Of a stretch of DNA of 64,000 nt, positions 51,585 through 60,163 are shown piece by piece. Position numbers and translations under genes: made by a program. Under the pieces are notes generated by a model. The model was not told where the DNA came from. It made no database searches and saw only the letters and a program-made list of their open reading frames with translations. Origin of the DNA: Hyphomicrobiales bacterium (lineage in GTDB: Bacteria; Pseudomonadota; Alphaproteobacteria; Rhizobiales; Rhizobiaceae); contig UCNE01000015.1 of assembly GCA_900473685.1 (NCBI GenBank), forward strand, positions 62,001 to 126,000. The letters run 5' to 3'. How positions within the stretch are numbered: the stretch's first letter is position 1; every line of letters begins with the position of its first letter.

Positions 51585-53177
51585 CTAAAACAGGCTACCC
51601 TGTTTCGGTGGCGCCGCCGCCGCCGGCTTTTCGGCGCGTTTCTTCGCGGGCTGTGGCGGCGGGGTAGCGCCGCCCTCGGTCGTCACCGCGTTGATCGAGC
51701 CATCGGCAAATTCAATCGCGATCGCCTGGTTGAGGGACAGCGCTGCCGCACCCTTTACCGGCGCTCCGGTCCCGTCGCGCACCAGGGCATAGCCGCGCTT
51801 CAACACGTTGCGATAGGACAGCGATTGCAAAATACGGTCATGCGCGGTCACCGCGCTGCGCCGCCGTCGCAGGTCGGCCAGAAGCGCGCTGTCGGCTCGG
51901 CCCGAAAGGCCGGTGAGGCGATCCTGCGAGCGGTGAATCTGGCTCAGCAAACGGGCAGGCAGGGTGCGGAGCGCAGCATCAGCGGAGGACACCCGCGAGG
52001 CGGATTTCTGCAGCAGCCGTTCGATGATCCGCTCGGCCCGGATCATCCGCTCGCCAAGCTTCTGTCGCCGCTCGTTGATCCGGGTCGACAGAACGTCGGG
52101 CCTTAGATGTGCGGCGATGCGCTCAAAACTCCGCCGTTTGTTGGCAGTGTTCATTTGCAGCCCGCGGCCCAATCCTGCCGATGCCTCGTCGAAACGGCGC
52201 CGCGGCAGAGCCAGCAATTGATCGAGCGAGGGCAGGGCACGGGTGAGCGCCCGCACGCTCTGGCGGCGATTGTCCATCTGCCGCCCGACAGCGGATTTGA
52301 GACGGGCAGACAGGGCCGAAACGGCGGCCTCCAGATCGGCTTTCACCGGCACGGCCATTTCAGCCGCCCCAGTCGGCGTCGGTGCCCGCTGGTCGCTGGC
52401 ATAATCGATCAATGTCCAATCGGTCTCGTGGCCAACGGCGGAGATCAGCGGAATCTGCGAATTCGCCGCCGCTCGAACCACGGCCTCGTCGTTAAAACTC
52501 CAGAGATCCTCAAGGCTGCCGCCGCCACGCGCAACGATCAGGAGATCGGGTCGGGCAATCTGGCCGCCGGGAAGAAAGGCATTGAAGCCTTCGATGGCCG
52601 CCGCCACCTCATTGCCGGAGCCTTCGCCCTGTACGCGCACCGGCCAGACGATGACATGCACCGGAAACCGGTCGGAGATGCGGTGAAGGATATCGCGGAT
52701 GACGGCGCCGGTCGGCGAGGTGATGACGCCGATGACTTTCGGCATATAGGGCAACGGCCGCTTGCGCGCCGGATCAAACAATCCTTCGGCACCCAGCTTG
52801 CGTTTGCGCTCCTCGATCAAGGCCATCAGGGCGCCGGCGCCTGCGGGCTCCAGCGTCTCGATGACGATCTGGTATTTGGAGGAGCCGGGGAAGGTCGTGA
52901 CCTTGCCGGTGGCGATCACTTCCATGCCCTCTTCGGGCCGGAACTTCAGCCGGCTCATCGTGCCCTTCCAGATCACGGCATCGATGCGGGCCTTGTCGTC
53001 CTTCAGCGCAAAATAGGCGTGGCCGGAGGAATGCGGACCGCGATAGCCGGAAATTTCGCCCCGCACCCGCACCTGGTCGAAAGCCTGCTCGACCGTGCGC
53101 TTGATCGATCCGGATAGTTCGGAGACCGAATACTCGGCAAGATTGGAGGGCGAATCGGATTCGAAGAACGAGCTCAT
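51585..53177 (-). CDS. xseA: Exodeoxyribonuclease VII large subunit
   Basis: 530 residues. The N-terminal OB-fold ([33 protein letters not shown]) is followed by the catalytic core: [28 protein letters not shown] and [25 protein letters not shown] coiled-coil region follows ([18 protein letters not shown] and later), then an Ala/Pro-rich tail ending KQGSLF. It degrades single-stranded DNA with XseB, whose gene is not in the window. It is longer than the E. coli protein (456) because of the extended C-terminal region. Confidence 0.96.
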   Translation of the reverse strand: MSSFFESDSPSNLAEYSVSELSGSIKRTVEQAFDQVRVRGEISGYRGPHSSGHAYFALKDDKARIDAVIWKGTMSRLKFRPEEGMEVIATGKVTTFPGSSKYQIVIETLEPAGAGALMALIEERKRKLGAEGLFDPARKRPLPYMPKVIGVITSPTGAVIRDILHRISDRFPVHVIVWPVRVQGEGSGNEVAAAIEGFNAFLPGGQIARPDLLIVARGGGSLEDLWSFNDEAVVRAAANSQIPLISAVGHETDWTLIDYASDQRAPTPTGAAEMAVPVKADLEAAVSALSARLKSAVGRQMDNRRQSVRALTRALPSLDQLLALPRRRFDEASAGLGRGLQMNTANKRRSFERIAAHLRPDVLSTRINERRQKLGERMIRAERIIERLLQKSASRVSSADAALRTLPARLLSQIHRSQDRLTGLSGRADSALLADLRRRRSAVTAHDRILQSLSYRNVLKRGYALVRDGTGAPVKGAAALSLNQAIAIEFADGSINAVTTEGGATPPPQPAKKRAEKPAAAAPPKQGSLF

Positions 53178-53364
53178 ACGGCTATTTTGCCGTGCCCGGC
53201 TACGGATAGCCAGCCTTTGGCGCCGCTCTCAACAAAGCTTTCACTATACCTGCAGTTTCACTGGCTCCAGACCGGGCGGATGACGCCGCCTCCGTTGAAA
53301 CTTAAGTCAATTTTAGCCGCCCCGGCGCAGTGTCGCCGTAACGTGACTTTGGCTGGAGGGTCGG

Positions 53365-53595
53365 ATGATAATCTTGACCGCATTTACAATTGGATTATTG
53401 GCGGCGGGTACGCGCTCGCTGATTTGTTATGTGATGACGCCCTGGCTGATCATCATCGCCTTCGCGTTGGCAGCGCTCTGTTCACTCGGGAATGTGTCGC
53501 TGTTTGCGCTGGTTCTGGCGATCTTGTCCTACAATGCAGGTGTCATCGCGACATTCCTGACGGCGCTGGCAGTCGAACTGCGCTCCGAGGCATAG
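53365..53595 (+). CDS. Small two-helix membrane protein
   Basis: 76 residues, nearly all hydrophobic: MIILTAFTIGLLAAGTRSLICY, then TPWLIIIAFALAALCSLGNVSLFALVLAIL and a short charged end (VELRSEA). The start is preceded by GGAGGGTCGG. No family is recognised. Its strong ribosome-binding site and two clear membrane segments support a real gene, and the sequence composition fits a small integral membrane protein. It is convergent with an oxidoreductase gene. Confidence 0.65.
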   Translation: MIILTAFTIGLLAAGTRSLICYVMTPWLIIIAFALAALCSLGNVSLFALVLAILSYNAGVIATFLTALAVELRSEA

Positions 53596-53610
53596 ATAAT
53601 CCAGCCCGAC

Positions 53611-53644
53611 ACGCAAACCGGCGCGCTGCTGCGGCGGTTTGCGT
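53611..53644. terminator. Hairpin terminator in a convergent gap
   Basis: ACGCAAACCG (53611-53620) and CGGTTTGCGT (53635-53644) pair in a 10-bp stem with a 14-nt loop between convergent genes. T-runs are short, so the terminator role is likely but unproven. Confidence 0.6.
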
Positions 53645-53659
53645 TTGTGGTGAAGCGGC

Positions 53660-54646
53660 TCAGACTGGTTCCCAGCCGTCCTTCTCGCTGGCCCGGTAGA
53701 TGGCGTCGATCAGTTTCTGGTTATTGACCGAGCTTTCCAATGTCACCACCTCTTCCTTTTCACCCTTTGCAGCGCGGGCAAAGGCTTCTGCCTCCAGCTT
53801 GTACTGGCGCGCATCCTGGAAACGGAAAAGCTGCGATTGCGAATGGTTCTGGTTGGTCAATTCCAGTTCCTCAGCGCCGTAACGGTCGGCATTGAACGGT
53901 GACTTGACCTCGATGAACCCCTTGTCGCCGTGGAAGACCATGATCTGGCGGGCGGCGAGCTGGGTCGAGATATAAAAGCTCAGCTCGAAATCGCCGAAAT
54001 CGGCGCGCACGCTCGAATAGATATCGGTGCCGAAGTCCGGATCGCGATCGGTGTTTGCCTGCACCCGGATCGGCTCCTTGCCGGTGACGAAGCGGGTCGA
54101 GATCGTCGGGTAGACACCGATATCCGGCAGGCCGCCACCACCGAGTTCCGGCTTGTTGCGCATGTTGCCGGCGTCGCGATTGTAGTAGGTGAAGGCACCC
54201 TGCACATGCCGCAGCTTGCCGATCGCGCCTTCCTTGAGCAGCGAGCGGACCTTGTGCCAGACGGGGCTGTAGGTGACCATGAAGGCTTCGGAGATGAGAA
54301 CCTTGTTGCGGTCGCGTGCCTCGATCACGGCATCGATTTCCGATGCCTTCAGGGCCATCGGCTTTTCGCACAACACGTGTTTTCCGGCATTGGCCGCCTT
54401 GATCGTCCATTCGATATGCTGCGAGGTCGGCAGCGGAATGTAGACGGCGTCGATCGCATCGGAGGCGAGCATCTCTTCATAGGAACCGAAGGCATGCGGC
54501 ACCGAAAAGCGGTCTGCCATGTCCCGCGCCCTGGACAGGTCGCGGCTGGCAATCGCCGTCACGACGCAGTTTTCAGCATCCTGAATGGCTGGAACAACGA
54601 GTTCGCGGCCGATCTTGGCCGTCGACAGAATCCCGAAACGCAACAT
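53660..54646 (-). CDS. Gfo/Idh/MocA family oxidoreductase
   Basis: 328 residues from ATG 54646 after GAGAGGA. The Rossmann start is [22 protein letters not shown], and the family motif is [16 protein letters not shown] (the EKP loop with the catalytic Lys). The C-terminal alpha-beta domain contains [16 protein letters not shown], typical of glucose-6-phosphate or inositol-type dehydrogenases. It oxidises a sugar or derivative; substrate is unknown. It lies divergent from an aldo/keto reductase gene. Confidence 0.92.
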   Translation of the reverse strand: MLRFGILSTAKIGRELVVPAIQDAENCVVTAIASRDLSRARDMADRFSVPHAFGSYEEMLASDAIDAVYIPLPTSQHIEWTIKAANAGKHVLCEKPMALKASEIDAVIEARDRNKVLISEAFMVTYSPVWHKVRSLLKEGAIGKLRHVQGAFTYYNRDAGNMRNKPELGGGGLPDIGVYPTISTRFVTGKEPIRVQANTDRDPDFGTDIYSSVRADFGDFELSFYISTQLAARQIMVFHGDKGFIEVKSPFNADRYGAEELELTNQNHSQSQLFRFQDARQYKLEAEAFARAAKGEKEEVVTLESSVNNQKLIDAIYRASEKDGWEPV

Positions 54647-54820
54647 GATTTTATCCTCTCCATTTTGGCGGCACACTATCCCCGAGGTACGTGCCTATCA
54701 AGCTGCCGCCGCTGGAATAAAATTGCCGTCCGTCCTGTAAAAGCGCTGTACCCGGGCTATGTCCTTGGTGCAGACTTCACGCCTCCCAAGCGATGACCCC
54801 AAACAATCTGGAGCGACCCC

Positions 54821-55765
54821 ATGCAAAAGCGAACCCTTGGCCGCACGGGCCTGCCGATCGCGCCGCTGGTTTTCGGCGGCAATGTCTTCGGCTGGACCGC
54901 CGATGAAAAAACCTCCTTCCAATTGCTCGATGCCTTTTTCGATGCCGGCTTCAATGCCATCGATACCGCCGATGTCTATTCCTCCTGGGTTCCCGGCAAT
55001 GCGGGCGGCGAATCCGAGATAATTATCGGAAAATGGCTGAAGGGCCGGACCCGCGACGAAGCCATTATCATCACCAAGGTCGGCTCCGAGATGGGGCCGG
55101 GCAAAAAGGGTCTGTCGGCCAAGTGGATCGTGCAGGCTGTCGAAGATTCCCTTCGCCGGCTTCAGATCGACCATATCGATGTCTATCTGTCCCACTGGCC
55201 GGATGAAGAAACACCCTATGAGGAAACGCTCGGCGCCTATGACAAGCTTCTGCAGCAGGGCAAGATCCGCCATGCCGGCGCCTCCAATTTGAATGCGGAG
55301 CAGTTGCGAACGGCGCTTGATGTTTCCGCCGCGCATAATCTGCCGCGCTACGACGTGCTGCAGCCGGAGTACAATCTCTACGACCGGGCGTCCTTTGATG
55401 GTCCACTGCGCAATCTGTGCATCGCCGAAGATATCGGCGTCATCAGTTATTTCGGCCTGGCGCGCGGCTTTCTGTCGGGCAAGTATCGCTCGCACAAGGA
55501 TCTCGAGGGCTCGGCGCGCGGCAGCGGCGTCGGCAAATATCTCGACGGGCGCGGCATGCGCATCCTTGGTGCGCTTGATGAGGTGGCGGCCGATACCGGC
55601 AATACGCAGGCGGAAATCGCACTCGCCTGGATCATGGTGCGCAAGGGCGTCACCGCTCCAATCGCCAGTGCCACCAGTCTGAAACAACTTGAAAGCCTGG
55701 CAAAATCGGCTTCGATCACTTTGTCGGATGAAGCCTGCCGGTTGCTCAACGAAGCCAGCGAATAG
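54821..55765 (+). CDS. Aldo/keto reductase
   Basis: 314 residues. TIM-barrel aldo/keto reductase: the catalytic Asp and Tyr appear in FNAIDTADVYSSWVPGNAGGE, Lys in AIIITKVGSEMG and His in DVYLSHWPDEETPYEETL. NADPH-binding residues follow in the C-terminal half (GNTQAEIALAWIM). It reduces aldehydes or ketones; the exact substrate is unknown. It is directly followed by a GNAT gene. Confidence 0.93.
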   Translation: MQKRTLGRTGLPIAPLVFGGNVFGWTADEKTSFQLLDAFFDAGFNAIDTADVYSSWVPGNAGGESEIIIGKWLKGRTRDEAIIITKVGSEMGPGKKGLSAKWIVQAVEDSLRRLQIDHIDVYLSHWPDEETPYEETLGAYDKLLQQGKIRHAGASNLNAEQLRTALDVSAAHNLPRYDVLQPEYNLYDRASFDGPLRNLCIAEDIGVISYFGLARGFLSGKYRSHKDLEGSARGSGVGKYLDGRGMRILGALDEVAADTGNTQAEIALAWIMVRKGVTAPIASATSLKQLESLAKSASITLSDEACRLLNEASE

Positions 55766-55786
55766 ATGGAACAGAAGGGGCGTACT

Positions 55787-56230
55787 ATGACGGTCGAGAT
55801 ACGCGATGCAGAAGCGGGCGACGAAGCGGACTGGCGGGCACTCTGGGCGGGCTATGTCGCTTTCTACAAGGTTGCCATATCCCCGGAGGTAACGGCCACC
55901 ACCTGGGCCCGGATCATTGATCCGGCGACGCCACTGTTCATGCGCGTCGCCGTACTGGATGGCCGGGTGGCCGGTTTCGCCATCTGCCTCCTGCATGAGG
56001 CAACCTGGGTCAAGGAACCGGTGTGTTATCTGGAGGATCTCTTCCTCGACGAGGCGGTGCGTGGACAGGGCATCGGCAAGGCCCTGCTTGACGATCTCGT
56101 CGCCAAGGCCAAAACCAACGGCTGGGCACGGCTGTACTGGCATACTGACGAGGGCAATGAGACGGCGCGCAAACTCTACGACCAATATACCGAAGCGGAC
56201 GGTCACGTGCGCTACCGGATGAGCTTTTAA
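55787..56230 (+). CDS. GNAT-family N-acetyltransferase
   Basis: 147 residues from ATG 55787 (MTVEIRDAEAGDEADWRAL), preceded by AAGGGG at a 6-nt spacing; ATG 55766, which abuts the reductase stop, is less likely. The acetyl-CoA motif is LEDLFLDEAVRGQGIGKALLDDLVAKAK (RGQGIG loop, near residues 84-89), with LYWHTDEGNETARKLYDQY at the end. Substrate is unknown. The 3' end overlaps the convergent next gene by 4 bases. Confidence 0.92.
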   Translation: MTVEIRDAEAGDEADWRALWAGYVAFYKVAISPEVTATTWARIIDPATPLFMRVAVLDGRVAGFAICLLHEATWVKEPVCYLEDLFLDEAVRGQGIGKALLDDLVAKAKTNGWARLYWHTDEGNETARKLYDQYTEADGHVRYRMSF

Positions 56231-56844
56231 GCTTTGAGTCCTGGGAAGCCCTTGTAGAGTTCGGCATGGCTGCCGGAATGATTGGCCATGCCCGCCTTGG
56301 TCAGCAGCCCGGCAGGCGCGATATAACTGCGTATGCGCCGGACGGGGCGCTCGTGCCACTGGATGTTGACGGCCCAGAGTTTTGGGAAGAAGCACAGCGA
56401 GGCATAGGGCAGGTGATCGTGGATCCACCAGGCGAGAGACTGCCAGCCGCCAAGGGCGGCGCGGCGGTCCCAGACCCAGGGGATGACGATGCAGGCGGTC
56501 GCCCCCATGCAGCCCTCGGCGTCGCGCATGTCCCAGATATGGTCGGCGGCCGTTGCGGCATTGGTCGAGCAATTGAGCTTGTTGCGGTTGCCGAAATCGT
56601 TGACGGAACGTGACCGGTAGCCCGAGCGGATATGCAGCCGCCCGAATGTTCGTTGCAGCGGCTCCAAAAGCTCCTCGCAGAGTTTTGTGCCAGCGGCGAT
56701 TGCCAGTTCCGGATCATCCGGGATGTTCGGCATGCCGTAGAAATCGGCGATTTCCGAGTGCAGGAAGTCGCGCAGGAAGAAATTGTCCGACAGCCGCGCC
56801 CGCCCCATATCTTCAAGCGCTTTCATCGATCCCGGCTTTTTCAT
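56227..56844 (-). CDS. M15-like (D-Ala-D-Ala carboxypeptidase-type) protein
   Basis: 205 residues from ATG 56844. RLHIRSGYRSRSVN and AADHIWDMRDAEG resemble the substrate-binding and zinc-binding regions of M15 peptidases (the SGYRS-x-N and DH-x-D-like motifs), with NNKLNCS-x-N between them. No signal peptide is visible, so a cytoplasmic or specially exported protein is possible. It could cut peptidoglycan stem peptides or be a phage-like or recycling enzyme. It overlaps the GNAT gene end by 4 bases. Confidence 0.75.
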   Translation of the reverse strand: MKKPGSMKALEDMGRARLSDNFFLRDFLHSEIADFYGMPNIPDDPELAIAAGTKLCEELLEPLQRTFGRLHIRSGYRSRSVNDFGNRNKLNCSTNAATAADHIWDMRDAEGCMGATACIVIPWVWDRRAALGGWQSLAWWIHDHLPYASLCFFPKLWAVNIQWHERPVRRIRSYIAPAGLLTKAGMANHSGSHAELYKGFPGLKA

Positions 56845-56993
56845 CGGATGCTCCTCGGTTTCCTTGAGACTATGCCGCAGACAGGTGGCGTGCCACCCGT
56901 TTTCCGCGCGCCGCGGCGGGATCGATCAGCCCTCTCGCCTTCATTCGACCGCGTCATCGTGATACCATTACGCGGTCAGCAAGGGAGAGAAGC

Positions 56994-57353
56994 ATGTCCG
57001 ACGAGCAGGCAATAGGCGCGGTCGTTCACCTCTATGTCGATGGCATGGCGTTTTGCAACGAAGCGGCGCTGCGCAAGGCTTTCCATCCGGACGCCAAGAT
57101 CATCGGCCATTACCAGGGCGCTGTCGAATGGATGTCCCGCGACGATTTCATTGCTGCCACGCTCGCCGAACCGCCCGCCCCTCCCGGAACGCAGCCGCTG
57201 ATGGATATCGAGATCACCGACATCGAGGGCGAAGCCGCCTTCGTCAAGGTCGCCGACGAATTCGCCGGCATGCGGTTCAGCGATTACCTGTCGCTCCTGA
57301 AGATCGACGGCCGCTGGGTGATCGTCAACAAGCTGTTTCATCTGCACCGGTAG
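56994..57353 (+). CDS. NTF2-like/lumazine-binding-domain protein
   Basis: 119 residues. A helical start (DEQAIGAVVHLYVDGMAFCNEAALRKAFHPDAKIIGHYQG) and beta strands (ITDIEGEAAFVKVADEFAGMRFSDYLSLLKIDGRWVIVNKLFH) give the NTF2-like fold common in the lumazine-binding-2 family. It may be a small enzyme or ligand-binding protein; function unknown. Confidence 0.83.
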   Translation: MSDEQAIGAVVHLYVDGMAFCNEAALRKAFHPDAKIIGHYQGAVEWMSRDDFIAATLAEPPAPPGTQPLMDIEITDIEGEAAFVKVADEFAGMRFSDYLSLLKIDGRWVIVNKLFHLHR

Positions 57354-57386
57354 GGTTTGTTCGACAAGGGTTGCCGCGCTGTCTTT

Positions 57387-57462
57387 ACCCTCCCTTGAGG
57401 GGGAGGTGGAACTCCCCTTCTCCCCAGCGGGGAGAAGGTGCCCGAAGGGCGGATGAGGGGGC
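57387..57462. repeat. Rhizobial palindromic intergenic repeat
   Basis: It begins with ACCCTCCCTTGAGGGGGAGG, followed by CCTTCTCCCC (57416-57425) and GGGGAGAAGG (57429-57438) as a perfect 10-bp stem with a 3-nt loop. It ends in the GGCGGATGAGGGGGC tail. I recognise this pattern as one of the commonest intergenic repeats in rhizobial genomes. It lies between NTF2-like and MFS genes. Confidence 0.7.
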
Positions 57463-57529
57463 GGTCCGGCATGAGCGGACAGGTCTTTGATCATTGAGTT
57501 TTCTCAATCTCAGTGTGACGGAAGCCCTC

Positions 57530-58720
57530 CTACGCTGGCGCCGTCATCGGCGTCTTCAACCGAAGGCCAAGCACCAGCAGCATGCCAATCGCATAGATGA
57601 CGACCACCGAGAGCCAGATGGCGCCGGGCCAATGTTGGCGGAAGACGAAATAGACGCTTGAGAAGGCCAGCGGCGCGATGATCGATGCGAGGCTGACAAC
57701 GGATGCCAGCACGCCCTGGAACTGACCTTGGCTCCTCTCGTCGACCTGGCGCGTTGCCAATGACTGCAGCGCCGGCACACCGATGCCGCCGAGCGCAAAG
57801 ATTGGCATAACCGCGAAGATCATCCAGCCCTGGGTGGCGAAAGCCATGACTGTCAACGCGACGCACGTACCGGCGACCCCCGTCAGAATGGCCCCGCGTT
57901 CGCCGAGCAGTTTGACCGCCGGACCCGGCAGGAATGCCTGGGCAAGCGTTTGGCAGACACCGAAAGCACCGAGCGAAAGACCGATCCACAGACCGTTCCA
58001 ATGAAAGGCGTCGTTTCCCCAGAGCGCCCAGCAGGTGCCATAGGCTTCGCCGGTGGCGCTGAAGATGAAAAAGATGAAGACGATCGGCAGCACGCTCTTC
58101 ATCGAGAATATCCAGCGCAGGGGGCGCAGAGGATTGAGTGCGCCCAGATCCAGTTTCTCGCGCGTAGGTGTTCGCGACTCCGGCAGGATGAAATACGCCA
58201 GAAGAAGATTGCAGCCGTTGAGCAGCGCCGCCGCGATGAACGGCAGCCGCAGCCAATGATCGCCAAGGACGCCGCCGAGGACGGGGCCGATGATGAAGCC
58301 GATGCCGAACATGGCGTTGAACAGCCCAAAGCGCCGGGCGCGTTTGTCCTCGGCAGAGATGTCGGTGATATAGGCCATCGCGACGGCAATATTGGCGCTG
58401 GTGAGGCCGGCGATGGCGCGGCCGATGAAGAGCATCCACAGGTTGGATGCGAAAGCCAGGAAGAGATAGTTGATGGCCGCACCGCCAAGCGAAATCAGCA
58501 GCACGGGCCGACGGCCGATACGATCGCTGAGAGCGCCGAGCACCGGGGCAAAGATAAACTGCATCACCGCATAAAGAGCGGTCATCGTGCCGATGTAGGG
58601 CGCGACGTTCTGCGTCTGGGTCACCTCCTGCAGCAGGGAGGGCAGAATGGGAAAGATGAGACCGATGCCGATGGCATCGAGGACAATGGCGGTAAAAATG
58701 ACAAGTAGAGACCTGTTCAT
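57530..58720 (-). CDS. TetA-like MFS drug exporter
   Basis: 396 residues from ATG 58720 (MNRSLLVIFTAIVLDAIGIG). Twelve transmembrane segments. The signature of the TetA/Bcr group is FAPVLGALSDRIGRRPVLLISLGGAAINYLFLAFA, with motif A G-x-SDRxGRRPVLL, and the motif C-like GPVLGGVLG. It probably exports a drug or metabolite. No TetR gene adjoins it, unlike classical tet genes. Confidence 0.92.
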   Translation of the reverse strand: MNRSLLVIFTAIVLDAIGIGLIFPILPSLLQEVTQTQNVAPYIGTMTALYAVMQFIFAPVLGALSDRIGRRPVLLISLGGAAINYLFLAFASNLWMLFIGRAIAGLTSANIAVAMAYITDISAEDKRARRFGLFNAMFGIGFIIGPVLGGVLGDHWLRLPFIAAALLNGCNLLLAYFILPESRTPTREKLDLGALNPLRPLRWIFSMKSVLPIVFIFFIFSATGEAYGTCWALWGNDAFHWNGLWIGLSLGAFGVCQTLAQAFLPGPAVKLLGERGAILTGVAGTCVALTVMAFATQGWMIFAVMPIFALGGIGVPALQSLATRQVDERSQGQFQGVLASVVSLASIIAPLAFSSVYFVFRQHWPGAIWLSVVVIYAIGMLLVLGLRLKTPMTAPA

Positions 58721-59523
58721 GGCGCAATCCGATCGACGCAGGCATGCGGACGCGAGCAGCGCCGATGCGTGCGATAGGGCCTGACGGAAATCAGGCGTGT
58801 GGTTTAAGGGAAACGCTGGCCGATCCATGCCAAAAATGCGCAGGGATGGCGTGTGCTTGACCACCTGGACGACAATTCGTCCACCTATTTACTCCGCTAC
58901 TGAGCGGATCAAGGGAAGCGGCCGCTTTTCGCGACGGATGTGAAATACACCAGAACGGGCGAAGGTGGCAAGTCCTCACCCAACAGTCAGCGGCGGACGC
59001 TCTGGTCTGTCAAAGACACACCAGAGCGTCCGCGCCTGTGATGCGGCACGATTGAGAAATCTGGAGGGCGCATGCAAATGCGAAATCTTGAGTAAGTTTA
59101 GGAGTTGGCTCCGCGTTTGCGTGGCCTCTGGTCTTTTCAAATACCAACCCGGTCTCGCTGTGCCGCTAGCGGCAATTTGTATGGCTCGCCCAAAAGGGTC
59201 CGGATACCTGGTGGAAACGTTGTGACGGGCCATTGCCGATCCGCCGTCCCTGTGCAGCACCCCGACCCTCGCAACGACAGATAGCCCAGGGCACCGGCTC
59301 CCACTCGCCCGTGCCCGTCTCGCGAACACTGCGGTGGTGGAATCGTGGTCAGTATTCGCCATGATTTCGGGGTGGGTATGGGCGGGTATGAAATCTATCG
59401 AGGCGCGTTATTTTGCAACTGGCTCAGTCAGCCACCATAGAAACAGCGGCCGAAAAATACAGAATGCGGGGCAGGCCGTGAAACACCTGATTATCGCCTT
59501 TTGGCCAAAACCTGACATCAGTC
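58721..59523. other. Gene-poor intergenic region
   Basis: About 800 bp with no convincing gene. Short frames (58976-59362 minus, 59334-59570 plus) show no family signature. It holds a long hairpin (58993-59033), and at 59392-59470 a frame reads RRVILQLAQSATIETAAEKYRMRG then stop, which looks like the tail of a decayed gene. The region may be a remnant of an element. Confidence 0.5.
58993..59033. repeat. Long hairpin in gene-poor region
   Basis: GCGGACGCTCTGGT (58993-59006) and ACCAGAGCGTCCGC (59020-59033) are perfect 14-bp inverted repeats, and inside them TGTC and GACA pair around AAA. With only one C-C mismatch it is nearly a full palindrome of 41 bp. There is no T-run or gene next to it, so it is not a normal terminator. 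Confidence 0.75.
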
Positions 59524-60021
59524 TTATAGGAATTGGATTGTTTGACGGAGGGTTGCAACGGTCTCCATGATCGAGGGCCCTTTGATCAAGGGCGGGTCCG
59601 CACGTTCACAGAACTCACGCCAGACAAACAACGTTAGCTCCGCCCCATCGGTCGGGGTTTCCCCCGGTCCGTCCGCAAACTGTTCGAGTGCTCGATAACG
59701 CTCATCCTTCCAGAATAGGTCTTCGACCCACGGATAGATTGGAATTGCGTGGAAATGGATTGGATATCCAGGGGCATGGCCGTAGCGGCTGATGTAGACC
59801 CTTTGCGCCCCTAACATGTTCAGAGCGCGCTGAACCGCAGCGAAAACGGCACCCATTGAACCTAGTGCCTCGCCGGAAAGATCGCTTAGGTCGTTGGTGG
59901 CTCTGGTCGAGGCGATGATGAGATAACCGGGAAGAGCCGAATTGACTCGATGGTTCACAGACCAATGAGCAGTCTGGGCAATGTGAAGCTGTTGCGGAAT
60001 GTCATGAGCTTGCGTCATCAT
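59524..60021 (-). CDS. HIT-like (histidine triad) family protein
   Basis: 165 residues. SALPGYLIIASTRATNDLSDLSGEALGSMG is the beta-hairpin and helix of the HIT fold. YGHAPGYPIHFHAIPIYPW is the H-x-H-x triad (HFHAIP), with the expected nucleophile His. HIT proteins hydrolyse or transfer nucleotides. The C-terminal part is unusual (about 60 residues after the motif). ATG 60018 is an alternative start. Confidence 0.83.
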   Translation of the reverse strand: MMTQAHDIPQQLHIAQTAHWSVNHRVNSALPGYLIIASTRATNDLSDLSGEALGSMGAVFAAVQRALNMLGAQRVYISRYGHAPGYPIHFHAIPIYPWVEDLFWKDERYRALEQFADGPGETPTDGAELTLFVWREFCERADPPLIKGPSIMETVATLRQTIQFL

Positions 60022-60123
60022 AACAATCTATCAGAGCAACTTGCCTCCGCAATGTCCGCTATTGGCGCAAAGCGGTCCAATCGCGGCGCCCATCGCCCAA
60101 ACACGGGGCAGTCCGCGTTGAAC

Positions 60124-60154
60124 CATCGGGAGAGGCGAACCGCCTCTCCCGATG
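60124..60154 (-). terminator. Hairpin after pheT
   Basis: CATCGGGAGAGGCG (60124-60137) and CGCCTCTCCCGATG (60141-60154) pair perfectly in a 14-bp stem with a 3-nt loop, 9 bp beyond the pheT stop. No T-run follows on the minus strand, but the stem is strong and placed at the operon end. Confidence 0.65.
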
Positions 60155-60163
60155 CTCACTATC

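Noticed and set aside
54698-56572. 624-codon minus-strand frame
   Set aside because: It is antisense to the aldo/keto reductase and GNAT genes and cuts across the M15-like gene in another frame; no domain is recognisable.
57510-58745. 411-codon frame on the same strand as the TetA-like gene
   Set aside because: It is a +1/-1 frame shadow; the true frame has twelve hydrophobic segments and MFS motifs, this one has none.
58976-59362. 128-codon minus-strand frame in the gene-poor region
   Set aside because: Begins reasonably but shows no family motif, no ribosome-binding site and odd composition; kept only as part of the intergenic entry.
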